A stretch of 64,000 bases of DNA, from the NCBI RefSeq assembly GCF_004916895.1, contig NZ_SNTZ01000003.1, forward strand, positions 186,001 through 250,000, read 5' to 3'. Within the stretch, counting starts at the first letter, position 1, and each line of letters opens with the position of its first letter. Source of the DNA: Flagellimonas alvinocaridis. Lineage in GTDB: Bacteria > Bacteroidota > Bacteroidia > Flavobacteriales > Flavobacteriaceae. Below the pieces are notes generated by a model that worked only from the letters and a program-made list of their open reading frames with translations, did not search any database and was not told where the DNA came from. Below, piece by piece: positions 42,310-51,394 of the stretch. The translations under genes and the position numbers were made by a program.

Positions 42310-44516
42310 GGTTTTGCAAACCGTTTTAAAAGTTCCCGAACCCGTTTAGTGTTTTCAACATGGTATTTGGCCTGGGTCTTTTTTAGTCCCACTTTAACAG
42401 TTATGGCCGAGTTGGGGAGTTCTTGGAACATAAATTCATCAGTCCAATCGTCTCCAATGGCAAATACGAAATCATAGTCATCCTCTCCCAGCATGCGCAC
42501 GGCGGCCCTGCCCTTGTTCACGTTACTACTTTTGACTTCCATCACTTTGTTTCCGTTGAGAACGCTAATATCGTCATTCCCGATAAGACTGGTCAAGACC
42601 GTATTGAGTTCCGTGGCCCTTTTTTCACCAAAATCAGGGTCGGTGTTTCGGTAATGCCACGCCATGGAGTAGTTTTTCTCTTCAATAAAAGAGCCAGGGG
42701 TCCGATCCACAAAAGATTCCAGTACCGGTTTAATTTTTTCCATCCAATCGCTCTTTACATTTTCCAAGAGTTTAAAGTCTTCACCATCTTTGGAAATCCA
42801 AACCCCATGCTCCACGATCATATTGTACTTTTTGGGAAGGAACCACCTGCCAAAGGTCTGTTTATCCCTGCCACTGATCAAGAATAGGGTAGTGTCTTTT
42901 TGATTGTGCAATTGGTCCAGTAGAGCGTATAACTCTTCATCGGGCAATGCCTTTTGGGGGTCTTTGTGGAACCCGGCCAAAGTACCATCATAATCCAAGA
43001 ACAACAGCCGTTTTGAAGAGTCTGAGTACTCCTTAGAGATGGTGTTGAGGTACTCGTTTGTGATTTTTTGGGAAATATAGGCGTGTCCCGCTGTTTTTTT
43101 CTGGTTGAGTGCACTCATAAATTCGTTGGCCCACACTTCCACATTGTAACGTTCCAACCGTTTTTGAAGGAAGGTATTTCGGGATTGTTGCTCTTCCAAG
43201 GGCATGGTAATGGCCTGATGCAAGGTATCTGCCTGCTGCTCGAAATTATTGGGGTTGATCAAAAGGGCTTCGTTCATCTCATAGGCAGATCCGGCCATTT
43301 CACTCAAAATAAGCACCCCTGACTTGTCTGTTCGGGTGGCTATGTATTCCTTTGCCACGAGGTTCATCCCATCTCGAAGTGGGGTAAGCCACGCAATATC
43401 ACTGGAAGTATACAGGTCGATGAGGTTTTCAAAGGGAAGGGAACGATAAAAATACCAGATAGGGGTCCAGTTTACCGTGGATAGTTCACCATTGATGCGT
43501 CCCACCAACTCATCGATTTCTTTTTTCAGCAATTGGTATTGGGGTACATTGGAGCGAGAGGGCACCGCAAGGATGATCAACCGTACCTTTTCCTTGTACT
43601 CTGGATATTTGTTGAGAAAATATTCGAAGGCATTGATGCGCTTGGCAATACCTTTACTGTAATCCAAACGGTCTATGGACAGGATCAATTTGGTGTCCGG
43701 GGCAGAGGCTTTATGATCGTCCAGCCGTTGTTGTAGATCACTTCTATTGTCTTGCTTTCTTTCAACTTGTACCAAAGCGGCATCTCTAAACTTCTTATAG
43801 TCGATTCCCATAGGGAAAGAATCCACTTTGATGACGCGGTTATCCAAATAAATCTCATTGAAGCTTACCTCCAATCCCAGTAGTCTTCGCACAGAACTCA
43901 AAAAATGCCTTTCATAGTCGTAGGTGTGGAACCCAATAAGATCGGACCCCAACAAGCCTTCCAATATTTCTTCACGCCAAGGGAGTGTTCTAAAGATCTC
44001 GTAGGAAGGAAACGGAATGTGCAAAAAGAATCCAATGGAGGTATTGGGGCGTTTTTCCCTGACCATTTGCGGAACCAGCATCAACTGATAGTCATGTACC
44101 CAAATGGTGTCATCCTCATCCGATTTTTCAATGATGGCATCGGCGAATTTCTGGTTCACGGCCTTGTAGGTATTCCAAAAATCCAGTTCAAACTCGGAAT
44201 ACTTCAAAAAATAATGAAATAGGGGCCATACGGTCCTATTGCTGAAACCAAAATAAAAACCGTCCACTTCCTGGGCATTCAGTTTTACCTTGGCACAGCC
44301 ATTTTCTTTCAAGGCCTTGTCAATGGCATCTTCAAGTTCAGGGGGTGTATCCTCATCCGTGAGGCCAGACCAACCTATCCAAAGGCTTTCACTGCCACTA
44401 TGCACGGATTTCATTCCGGTGGCCAATCCTCCTACACTGGGGATGGCATTGATGCTTCCATTGTTGATTTGCAATTGAACGGGCAGTCGATTTGAGATTA
44501 TGATAGTTTTGGCCAT
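42306..44516 (-). CDS. Bifunctional trehalose-6-phosphate synthase/phosphatase
   Basis: 736 residues. The N-terminal GT20 domain (1-470) begins TIIISNRLPVQLQ and contains FHTYDYERHF and SIDRLDYSKGIAKR, then TPLRDGMNLVAKEY (OtsA-like). The C-terminal HAD domain (about 500-736) has LLFLDYDGTLAGFH (DxDGT), ISGRDKQTFGRWF, EHGVWIS and IGDDWTDEFMF (OtsB-like). It joins UDP-glucose to glucose-6-phosphate and dephosphorylates the product to trehalose, a compatible solute. It is divergent from a GH15 gene and coupled to the propeller/NTF2 gene. Confidence 0.95.
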   Translation of the reverse strand: MAKTIIISNRLPVQLQINNGSINAIPSVGGLATGMKSVHSGSESLWIGWSGLTDEDTPPELEDAIDKALKENGCAKVKLNAQEVDGFYFGFSNRTVWPLFHYFLKYSEFELDFWNTYKAVNQKFADAIIEKSDEDDTIWVHDYQLMLVPQMVREKRPNTSIGFFLHIPFPSYEIFRTLPWREEILEGLLGSDLIGFHTYDYERHFLSSVRRLLGLEVSFNEIYLDNRVIKVDSFPMGIDYKKFRDAALVQVERKQDNRSDLQQRLDDHKASAPDTKLILSIDRLDYSKGIAKRINAFEYFLNKYPEYKEKVRLIILAVPSRSNVPQYQLLKKEIDELVGRINGELSTVNWTPIWYFYRSLPFENLIDLYTSSDIAWLTPLRDGMNLVAKEYIATRTDKSGVLILSEMAGSAYEMNEALLINPNNFEQQADTLHQAITMPLEEQQSRNTFLQKRLERYNVEVWANEFMSALNQKKTAGHAYISQKITNEYLNTISKEYSDSSKRLLFLDYDGTLAGFHKDPQKALPDEELYALLDQLHNQKDTTLFLISGRDKQTFGRWFLPKKYNMIVEHGVWISKDGEDFKLLENVKSDWMEKIKPVLESFVDRTPGSFIEEKNYSMAWHYRNTDPDFGEKRATELNTVLTSLIGNDDISVLNGNKVMEVKSSNVNKGRAAVRMLGEDDYDFVFAIGDDWTDEFMFQELPNSAITVKVGLKKTQAKYHVENTKRVRELLKRFAKP

Positions 44517-44619
44517 AAAAGGGTATTTTTTGACAGGTTTTACTTTTAAGTTTCTTTAAATTTCGGGAAATTCGACTGTAAAAGCAATTCATTCTAAACC
44601 TTTTGAGGATAATTAGCCT

Positions 44620-46422
44620 ATGGATAACCTGGATTATGGAATTATTGGAAATTGTAGAAGTGCGGCCTTGATCTCAAAAACGGGCTCGTTGGATTGGTGT
44701 TGTCTGCCTCAATTTGATTCCACTTCCGTCTTTGCAAAATTGTTGGATGAGGAAAAAGGAGGGAGTTTTGAGTTTCTTGTGGATGATGCGTATGAAACTC
44801 ATCAACAATACTATGATAGCACAGCTATATTGATCACACGTTTTTCCCGAGGGGAAGATGTTTTTGAAGTGCATGATTTTATGCCGAGGCACCATAAACA
44901 CAACAATGGAAAGTATAATGCACCACCAGAGATCATTCGGTATGTAAAGTATGTTTCGGGAAAGCCGAGCTTTAAGGTCAAGTACGACCCCAAACTGGAA
45001 TACGGGTTGGGGCAGACCGAACATCATGTGAAAAAGGATTTTGTAGCGAGTCTCACCCATAAGTTAAAGTATGATACCCTGTTCCTGTATACTTCGTTCA
45101 ATAAAAGGGTGGTATTGGAAGAAGAGGAAATCCCATTGAGGGAGGATGGATACTTTATGATTTGCTACAACGAGAAAATTCTTAAGCCCACTACGGAGAA
45201 AATGGCCTTGGAGTTGGAGCGGACCAAAGTGTATTGGTTGGATTGGGTGGATAAGACCCCTACCTATAAAAAGTTCAACAAGGAAATCGTACGGAGTGCA
45301 ATTACCTTGAAGATGCTTACATACGATAAAACGGGGGCGGTTTTGGCCGCCGCCACGACTTCTTTACCCGAAACCATTGGTGAGGTCCGTAATTGGGACT
45401 ACCGATTCTGTTGGATCAGGGATGCCTCCATGGTAATCAAGGTGGTTTCCGAACTGGGGCATAAGAATTCCGCCAAAAGATACCTGCAGTTTATCATTGA
45501 CCTTATGCCGGACAAGGATGAAAAACTCCAGATTATGTACGGTATCAATCAAGAAAAGAAACTCACGGAGCAAACCTTGGACCATTTGGATGGATACAAG
45601 GGCTCGAAACCCGTTCGTATTGGCAATGCCGCCTATAAGCAAAAGCAAAACGATATTTACGGTATCCTTATGGATGTCATCTATGAGCAGTTGGTGAAAT
45701 TCAGCAATGACATTGAAAATGTGGAAGAGCTGTGGAGCATCACCAAAGGAATTGTCTGGATCGTAAGCAAACACTGGAGGGAACCGGACAAGGGTATTTG
45801 GGAATTCCGAGGAGAAGACAGACATTTTACCTTCTCCAAGGTACTGTGCTGGGTGGCTTTGGACCGGGCCATTAAAGTGGCCAAGATCTTTGGAAAGACC
45901 CATAAGATTGAAAAATGGACAGCACTTGAGCAAGAAATTAAAAGAGATATCCATGAAAATGCATGGAACAGTGACATCAATGCCTTTGTGCAATCGTATG
46001 GTTCCCGCCACTTGGACGCTTCGGTATTGTTGATGGAACCCTATGGTTTTATCAATGCCCGAGACCCCAAATATGTGAACACGGTGCAGGCCATTGAGGA
46101 GGGATTGAGCAATGATGGATTATTGTATCGTTATAAGAATGAGGACGATTTTGGCGAACCCTCATCGTCCTTTACCATTTGTACCTTTTGGTTCATCAAC
46201 AGCCTCTTTAAAATAGGGGAGGAAGAGAAGGCTTTGGAACTTTTTGAACGTTTGTTGGGCCATAGCAATCATTTGGGACTCTTTAGCGAGGATATTGATT
46301 TTAAGACCAAGCGCTTATTGGGTAATTTCCCACAGGCGTATTCCCATTTGGCTTTGATCGAATGTGCCATCAACTTTTCAAGAAAGCAGAGCGAGGAAAA
46401 AATATTGGAATCTATAGGGTAG
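44620..46422 (+). CDS. GH15 family glycoside hydrolase (trehalase- or glucoamylase-like)
   Basis: 600 residues, no signal peptide. GH15 marks: MDNLDYGIIGNCRSAALIS, GSLDWCCLPQFDSTSVFAKLLD (in part), EVRNWDYRFCWIRDASMVIK, and ISKHWREPDKGIWEFRGEDRHF in part (GIWEFRG holds a probable catalytic Glu). The C-terminal helices include LGLFSEDID and GNFPQAYSHLALI. GH15 covers glucoamylase, trehalase and glucodextranase. Divergence from the trehalose synthase gene by 103 bp suggests trehalose hydrolysis, an inference from context. Its last 11 bp overlap the convergent decarboxylase gene. Confidence 0.92.
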   Translation: MDNLDYGIIGNCRSAALISKTGSLDWCCLPQFDSTSVFAKLLDEEKGGSFEFLVDDAYETHQQYYDSTAILITRFSRGEDVFEVHDFMPRHHKHNNGKYNAPPEIIRYVKYVSGKPSFKVKYDPKLEYGLGQTEHHVKKDFVASLTHKLKYDTLFLYTSFNKRVVLEEEEIPLREDGYFMICYNEKILKPTTEKMALELERTKVYWLDWVDKTPTYKKFNKEIVRSAITLKMLTYDKTGAVLAAATTSLPETIGEVRNWDYRFCWIRDASMVIKVVSELGHKNSAKRYLQFIIDLMPDKDEKLQIMYGINQEKKLTEQTLDHLDGYKGSKPVRIGNAAYKQKQNDIYGILMDVIYEQLVKFSNDIENVEELWSITKGIVWIVSKHWREPDKGIWEFRGEDRHFTFSKVLCWVALDRAIKVAKIFGKTHKIEKWTALEQEIKRDIHENAWNSDINAFVQSYGSRHLDASVLLMEPYGFINARDPKYVNTVQAIEEGLSNDGLLYRYKNEDDFGEPSSSFTICTFWFINSLFKIGEEEKALELFERLLGHSNHLGLFSEDIDFKTKRLLGNFPQAYSHLALIECAINFSRKQSEEKILESIG

Positions 46423-47845
46423 GTTCCGGAGCCATCAATTTTTCGGCTAGGGTTTTGATTTTTTCCAATAGCCACCCCAAATGTTCCATGGTGGTAAAGG
46501 GGTTCATTAAACTGGTCCTTAGGTAATGCACGCCCCTTAGTTGGGTCTGGACCATATAAAATTCCCCATCCTCCAATAATTGCTGACGAATGGATTGGTT
46601 CAAGCTGTTAAGCTGTTCCAAACTCAGTTGAGGTGCCACATACCGGAAACAGAGGATGTTGGACATGGGTTCAATGGCCAACTCGAAATTAGAATCACTA
46701 TGTATCAATTGGGCAAATTCTTTTCCTAAATCATACAGTTTGGTCACATTCTGGTCAAAAATGTCGTCCCCGTATAGTTTTAGTAAAATGTACCAATGTA
46801 GGCCCATCATGGATTTGGTGCACTCAAAAGTTCTTTTCCCTCCATTATACCAATCTTCCTCATCCGTATGGGTCAATAAGTAGTCCGCTTTTTGGACAAA
46901 GGTGGTATGCGAATGAATACCTTCCCGGTATAGAAGTGCCGTGGTAAGGGTAGGCATCATCAGCATTTTGTGTCCATCTATGACCACGGAATCCGATTTT
47001 TCAATCCCTGCGAGCAGATGTTTGTATTTTTTAGAGAAAATGGCAGCACCTCCATGGGCACCATCCACATGGAACCACAATCCTTTTTCTTTTGCGAACC
47101 GGGCAATGGCCTCCAAATCGTCATAAATGCCGGTCGCGGTGGATGGGGCGCTGCCCACAATCGCAAAAACGTGAACTCCATTTTCCAAGGCTTTGGCGTG
47201 GTAATTTTCCAGTTGGGAAGTGTCCATGGTAAAATCCTTTGTAACCGGAACTTTAATGATTCCCTGGTCGCCCAACCCCATGATACGTGCCGCACGGTCC
47301 ACACAATAATGGGCTTCTTCGCTCACCATGATGCCTAGTTGTTGGGAGCTGCCTTCCGTCCAAACGTTGTGCTTTGCCTTGGCTTTCCGTGCCGATAGCA
47401 ATGCAGTCAGATTGGCCAGGGTCCCGCCTGATGTCAGCAACCCTCTGGATGTTTCCCCATAACCCACTTTTTTGCAAATATGGTCTGTAATGATACGCTC
47501 CATGGCCGTAGGGGACATTCCCATTTCGTAAACAGCCATTCCGTTGTTCAGCAAGGAGGCCAGTAAGCCCGTCAAGGCGGTAATTGGGGCAGGAACCCCC
47601 ACTTGGTGCCCAATGTATTTGGGATGATGGGTATGGGTGGTTCTTTGTATGACCTTTTCAAAGAAATCATCTGCATTTCCGTTGTTGAAAAAATCCTTCC
47701 AAGATTCCAGTTCGGTACTAGGTTCAGCCCAGTCAATAGTCTTTGGGTTTTTCCCTGAAGTGGTGTTGGCGATGTGGTCGGCCAAAAGATCTATCAATCG
47801 GTGACCCATTTCCCTAAATTGCCTTTGGTCATAAAGGGATTCCAT
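46412..47845 (-). CDS. PLP-dependent group II decarboxylase
   Basis: 477 residues from ATG 47845 (MESLYDQRQFREMGHRLIDLLADHI in part). PLP fold: TSGGTLANLTALLSARKAKAK in part, SEEAHYCVDRAARIMGLG, WFHVDGAHGGAA, then DSVVIDGHKMLMMPT with the Schiff-base Lys in DGHK. Relatives decarboxylate aromatic amino acids, glutamate or diaminobutyrate; specificity is not resolved. ATG 47860 and the GTG at 47902 are less likely because the promoter at 47865-47896 would place the RNA start near 47859. It ends antisense to GH15 with an 11-bp overlap. Confidence 0.9.
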   Translation of the reverse strand: MESLYDQRQFREMGHRLIDLLADHIANTTSGKNPKTIDWAEPSTELESWKDFFNNGNADDFFEKVIQRTTHTHHPKYIGHQVGVPAPITALTGLLASLLNNGMAVYEMGMSPTAMERIITDHICKKVGYGETSRGLLTSGGTLANLTALLSARKAKAKHNVWTEGSSQQLGIMVSEEAHYCVDRAARIMGLGDQGIIKVPVTKDFTMDTSQLENYHAKALENGVHVFAIVGSAPSTATGIYDDLEAIARFAKEKGLWFHVDGAHGGAAIFSKKYKHLLAGIEKSDSVVIDGHKMLMMPTLTTALLYREGIHSHTTFVQKADYLLTHTDEEDWYNGGKRTFECTKSMMGLHWYILLKLYGDDIFDQNVTKLYDLGKEFAQLIHSDSNFELAIEPMSNILCFRYVAPQLSLEQLNSLNQSIRQQLLEDGEFYMVQTQLRGVHYLRTSLMNPFTTMEHLGWLLEKIKTLAEKLMAPEPTL

Positions 47846-47864
47846 AGTGTTCCTTTCCATAGGA

Positions 47865-47896
47865 TAAAGGTATACCGTATATGCAACCTTGCAAAA
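47865..47896 (-). promoter_or_regulatory. Promoter of the decarboxylase gene
   Basis: On the minus strand, TTTTG, 19 bp, then TACCTTTA, close to the Bacteroidota TTG-N19-TAnnTTTG consensus. It supports ATG 47845 as the start. Confidence 0.6.
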
Positions 47897-47903
47897 TAGC
47901 ACA

Positions 47904-47930
47904 TAAAAAAACCGCCCTAAAAGGGCGGCT
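47904..47930 (-). terminator. Intrinsic terminator of the fad operon
   Basis: Stem AGGGCGG/CCGCCCT region (47912-47928, loop about 3 nt); on the minus strand it is followed by a run of T. It lies 35 bp past the fadE stop. Confidence 0.85.
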
Positions 47931-47962
47931 TCTCAGTTGTTTTGTTTCAAAAAACAATTGCA

Positions 47963-49774
47963 TCAATCAAAGGTGTACCCGTTATCTGCGGCCACTTTAT
48001 CCGCAATTTGCGTACGAAGTGCCACAACATTGGGCTGGTTAGTATATTTTGTGAAACGCTTCAGTCCCATCAGCATCATACGTTGTTCATCTCCCTCGGT
48101 AAAAGAAACTATGGCTTCTTTTCCTTTTTGGATGACGATATCCACGGCTCTGTATAAATAGAGTTTGGACATGGCAATTTGCGTAGCTTGGGCTTCTTCA
48201 CCAAAACGTTTTGCATTTTTCTCGGTACGGAGGATGGTGGACTCGGCCAAATACACCTGAATCAGAATATCCGCGGCGGATTGCAACAACATCTGGTGCT
48301 GTTCCAAATCCGGACCAAATTTTTGAACGGCACTACCGGCGATCATAAGGAAGACCTTTTTCAAACGGGTCACCAAATCCTTCTCTTCGGAGAACAGTTC
48401 GGAAAAGTCAGGCGTATCAAAAGATGGAATGCCCATCAATTCCTCACCAACGGCAGTGGCAGGACCTAAAAGGTCCACATGGCCTTTCATGGCCTTTTTC
48501 ACCAACATGCCCACGGCCAACATCCGGTTAATTTCGTTGGTTCCCTCATAAATCCGTGAAATACGGGCATCGCGCCAAGCAGATTCCATTGGGGTGTCGG
48601 CGCTAAAGCCCATTCCCCCAAAAATTTGGATACCTTCATCGGTGGTGTGTTGCACATGCTCGGATACGGCCACTTTTAAAATGGAACATTCAATGGCGTA
48701 TTCTTCAACACCTTTGAGTTCTGCTTCTTGGTGCGAGTTGCCTTCGGACTCCCGAATGGCAATCCGGTCCTCGATGTTTTTAGCTGCTCGGTAAGAGGCA
48801 GACTCATCCACATAGGCATTGGTGGCCATATCGGCTATCTTGGCCTTGATGGCCCCAAAGTTCATAATGGGAGTTTTAAACTGAATACGCTCATTGGCAT
48901 ATTTGGTCGCCTCATTGAGCACCCGTCTCTGGGCTTCCAAACAGGCAGCAGCCAATTTAATCCGACCAATGTTCAGGGCATTCATGGCGATCTTGAATCC
49001 GTTGCCCCTTTCGGAAAGCATATTTTCAACAGGTACCTTGGTCTCGTTGAAGAACACTTGTCGGGTAGAGGAGGAGTGGATGCCCAGTTTCTTTTCCTCA
49101 TCGCCCAATGTGATACCATTCTCTGGATTGTTCTCAACAATGAAACCGGTGATGTTCTTGTCATCCTCGATTCGGGCAAAAACAATGAACATATTGCAGA
49201 ACCCCGCGTTGGAAATCCACATTTTTTGGCCTGTAATGCTGTAATACTTGCCATCATCGGACAAAACGGCCTTGGTTTTCCCGGAATTGGCATCGGAGCC
49301 AGCTCCGGGTTCGGTAAGGCAATAGGCGCCAAACCACTCGCCAGAGGCAAGCTTGGGGACGTATTTTTGTTTTTGTTCCTCGGTACCGTACAGGGTAATG
49401 GGCATGGTCCCGATTCCTGTATGTGCCCCGAAGGCCGTACTAAAGGAGCCTGTAGCCCCTGAAATGTAGTCGCAGACCAACATGGTGGAGACAAAGCCCA
49501 TTCCCATCCCGCCATAAGCTTCGGGAACGGCAACGCTCAATAGGCCTAGTTCACCGGCCTTTCGCATACACTCTTCGGTATAGGCGTAGTCTTTTTTCTC
49601 AAAACGTTCCCAATGTGCCCAAAGTTCCCGGTCTACAAATTCCTTGGTACTTTCGCGCATCATTTTTTGTTCTTCGGTAAGGTCTTCAAGGGTGAAAACA
49701 TCCTCACATGGGGTTTCCTTTACCAGAAACTGACCTCCTCTTAAAATGTCTTTATTTGTTGTTTCTGTGCTCAT
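47963..49774 (-). CDS. fadE: Acyl-CoA dehydrogenase (FadE-type)
   Basis: 603 residues. Acyl-CoA dehydrogenase pattern: MRESTKEFVDRELWAHW, LLSVAVPEAYGGMGMGFVS, GAYCLTEPGAGSDANSGKTKA in part, KMWISNAGFCNMFIVFAR, NERIQFKTPIMNFGAIKAKIA in part, QIFGGMGFSADTPME and RIYEGTNEINRML. An extra C-terminal helical domain (about 430-603) gives the longer FadE-like type. It catalyses the FAD-dependent first step of beta-oxidation. It is the last gene of marR-fadN-fadA-(fhb)-fadE; the order fadN-fadA-fadE matches the B. subtilis operon. Its leader contains the repeat at 49775-49813. Confidence 0.93.
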   Translation of the reverse strand: MSTETTNKDILRGGQFLVKETPCEDVFTLEDLTEEQKMMRESTKEFVDRELWAHWERFEKKDYAYTEECMRKAGELGLLSVAVPEAYGGMGMGFVSTMLVCDYISGATGSFSTAFGAHTGIGTMPITLYGTEEQKQKYVPKLASGEWFGAYCLTEPGAGSDANSGKTKAVLSDDGKYYSITGQKMWISNAGFCNMFIVFARIEDDKNITGFIVENNPENGITLGDEEKKLGIHSSSTRQVFFNETKVPVENMLSERGNGFKIAMNALNIGRIKLAAACLEAQRRVLNEATKYANERIQFKTPIMNFGAIKAKIADMATNAYVDESASYRAAKNIEDRIAIRESEGNSHQEAELKGVEEYAIECSILKVAVSEHVQHTTDEGIQIFGGMGFSADTPMESAWRDARISRIYEGTNEINRMLAVGMLVKKAMKGHVDLLGPATAVGEELMGIPSFDTPDFSELFSEEKDLVTRLKKVFLMIAGSAVQKFGPDLEQHQMLLQSAADILIQVYLAESTILRTEKNAKRFGEEAQATQIAMSKLYLYRAVDIVIQKGKEAIVSFTEGDEQRMMLMGLKRFTKYTNQPNVVALRTQIADKVAADNGYTFD

Positions 49775-49813
49775 CTTTATAAGATTTTAGATTCAAGAGA
49801 CAAGAATCAGGAC
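49775..49813 (-). repeat. Downstream flank of the four-helix-bundle gene (TCTTGAATCT-type repeat)
   Basis: On the minus strand this 39-bp gap reads GTCCTGATTCTTG then TCTCTTGAATCTAAAATCT. The part TCTCTTG...AATCTAAAA-TCT is shared with the gap before fadA (51395-51467). AGATTCAAGA (49789-49798, plus strand) is inverted relative to the motif on the other side of the gene (50172-50183). Confidence 0.65.
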
Positions 49814-50170
49814 TTATTTCAATCCATCTTGAAAGCTTGATATCATTTTTTGTAGTTGTTGGACTTTATGTTCTAAAAATTCAAATTTCTCTATGGAAAT
49901 GTACTTTTGGTTCAAGGCAATAATTAATTGGGTTTCCCACTCAAAACTAGAACCAAGACTTACTTCGATATAATTATTAAAATGCTTATTTGTTGATTTG
50001 CTTGTACCTTCGGCAATATTAGATGGAATGGATACTGCACAACGGGTCATTTGGGATACAAGATTGAATTTTTCCATAGACGGAAATTCTTTTATCATTT
50101 GATAAGTTTCATCAACCAAAATCATCCCTTCCTGCCAAATTTTAAGTTTTTTAAAATTATGTCTTCCCAT
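49814..50170 (-). CDS. Four helix bundle protein (S23/TIGR02436-type)
   Basis: 118 residues. It matches the four helix bundle family found in 23S rRNA intervening sequences and related to Avd of diversity-generating retroelements: NFKKLKIWQEGMILVDETYQMIKEFPS in part, FNLVSQMTRCAVSIPSNIAEGTSK (in part, with the hallmark SIPSNIAEG), EVSLGSSFEWETQLIIA. Biochemical role unknown, possibly nucleic-acid binding. It lies between fadA and fadE, where related operons have no such gene. It is flanked by short inverted AGATTCAAGA motifs (49775-49813 and 50171-50203), which suggests insertion as a small mobile unit. Confidence 0.9.
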   Translation of the reverse strand: MGRHNFKKLKIWQEGMILVDETYQMIKEFPSMEKFNLVSQMTRCAVSIPSNIAEGTSKSTNKHFNNYIEVSLGSSFEWETQLIIALNQKYISIEKFEFLEHKVQQLQKMISSFQDGLK

Positions 50171-50203
50171 AGTCTTGAATCTTGCCTCTATCCGTCTTGG
50201 TTC
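50171..50203 (-). repeat. Upstream flank of the four-helix-bundle gene
   Basis: On the minus strand, GAACCAAGACGG, a short spacer, then AAGATTCAAGAC directly before the ATG. GAACCAAGAC also occurs inside the gap before fadA, and AGATTCAAGA is the inverse of the motif at the other side of the gene. Confidence 0.65.
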
Positions 50204-51394
50204 CTAAGCTAAAAATTCAAATATACCCGCTGCACCTTGCCCTGTTCCCACACACATGGTCACCATGCCGTACTTCCCTTTCATATTGCGTTTCCGCATT
50301 TCATCAAAGAGTTGCACGGATAATTTTGTCCCTGTGCATCCCAGTGGATGTCCCAAGGCAATGGCACCGCCATTCACATTTACAATTTCAGGGTTTAGGC
50401 CCAGTTCGCGGATAACGGCCAAGGATTGTGAGGCAAAGGCTTCATTCAATTCGATCAACTCAATGTCGCTTTGCTTCATTCCGGCCTGTTTCAAGGCTTT
50501 TGGAATGGCCTTTACCGGGCCAATTCCCATAATTCTGGGTTCTACCCCGGCAGCGGCATAGTTCACCAATCGGGCAATGGGCTCCAGATTCAATTCTTTA
50601 ACCATTTCCTCGCTCATCACCATGACAAAAGCTGCACCATCACTCATTTGGGAGGAGTTTCCTGCGGTAACACTTCCACCAGCGGCAAAAACGGGTCTTA
50701 ACTTGTTCAGGGTAGGGATATTGGTGCCTTTTCTTGGCCCTTCATCCTTGGTCACAGTGTAGCTGGTAGTTTCCTTTTTCCCTGCTCCATTGATAAAGGT
50801 ATGTTCCACTTCAATCGGTACAATCTGGTCTTGGAACCGATTTTCTTCTTGAGCTTTTAGGGCCTTCATGTGTGAATTATAGGCAAAGACATCCTGATCT
50901 TCGCGGGATACCTTGAACTGTTGGGCCACGGCTTCTGCGGTTAGCCCCATGCCCCAATAATAATCCTCATGTCCTTCTTTGGCGGTGGCATAATCCGGGG
51001 TGGGCTTATAGCCTCCCATGGGAATGTAGCTCATGCTCTCGGCACCTCCCGCAATGATACAATCCGCCATTCCCGATTGGATTTTTGCGGTGGCAATGCC
51101 AATGGTTTCAAGCCCAGAGGCACAGTATCTATTGACGGTCACTCCCGGAACATCGTCAATGTCCAATCCCATTAAGGAGATGAGTCGGGCCATATTTAAC
51201 CCTTGTTCTGCTTCTGGCATGGCGTTGCCCACAATGACATCGTCTATGCGTTTTTTGTCCAACTGTGGCAATTCCTTCATCATGTGTTCGATGGTCTCTG
51301 CGGCCAGTTCATCGGGTCTTTTAAAACGGAACAGTCCCCGTGGTGCTTTGCCCACTGCGGTACGATATGCTTTTACGATATATGCTGTTTTCAT
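50204..51394 (-). CDS. fadA: Acetyl-CoA C-acyltransferase (thiolase)
   Basis: 396 residues. Thiolase marks: N-terminal RTAVGKAPRGLFR, nucleophilic Cys91 in NRYCASGLETIG, NGGAIALGHPLGCTGTK (in part; catalytic His in GHPLG), and the second Cys in MCVGTGQGAAGIFE. It performs the thiolytic cleavage of 3-ketoacyl-CoA in beta-oxidation. It is placed between fadN and fadE as in fadNAE operons. The gap before it holds the 73-bp repeat element 51395-51467, and the gap after it holds the inserted four-helix-bundle gene. Confidence 0.95.
   Translation of the reverse strand: MKTAYIVKAYRTAVGKAPRGLFRFKRPDELAAETIEHMMKELPQLDKKRIDDVIVGNAMPEAEQGLNMARLISLMGLDIDDVPGVTVNRYCASGLETIGIATAKIQSGMADCIIAGGAESMSYIPMGGYKPTPDYATAKEGHEDYYWGMGLTAEAVAQQFKVSREDQDVFAYNSHMKALKAQEENRFQDQIVPIEVEHTFINGAGKKETTSYTVTKDEGPRKGTNIPTLNKLRPVFAAGGSVTAGNSSQMSDGAAFVMVMSEEMVKELNLEPIARLVNYAAAGVEPRIMGIGPVKAIPKALKQAGMKQSDIELIELNEAFASQSLAVIRELGLNPEIVNVNGGAIALGHPLGCTGTKLSVQLFDEMRKRNMKGKYGMVTMCVGTGQGAAGIFEFLA

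Noticed and set aside
48728-49462. 244-codon open frame on the plus strand
   Set aside because: Antisense to the acyl-CoA dehydrogenase gene; composition (Gly/His/Phe-rich) is that of a reverse-frame shadow.
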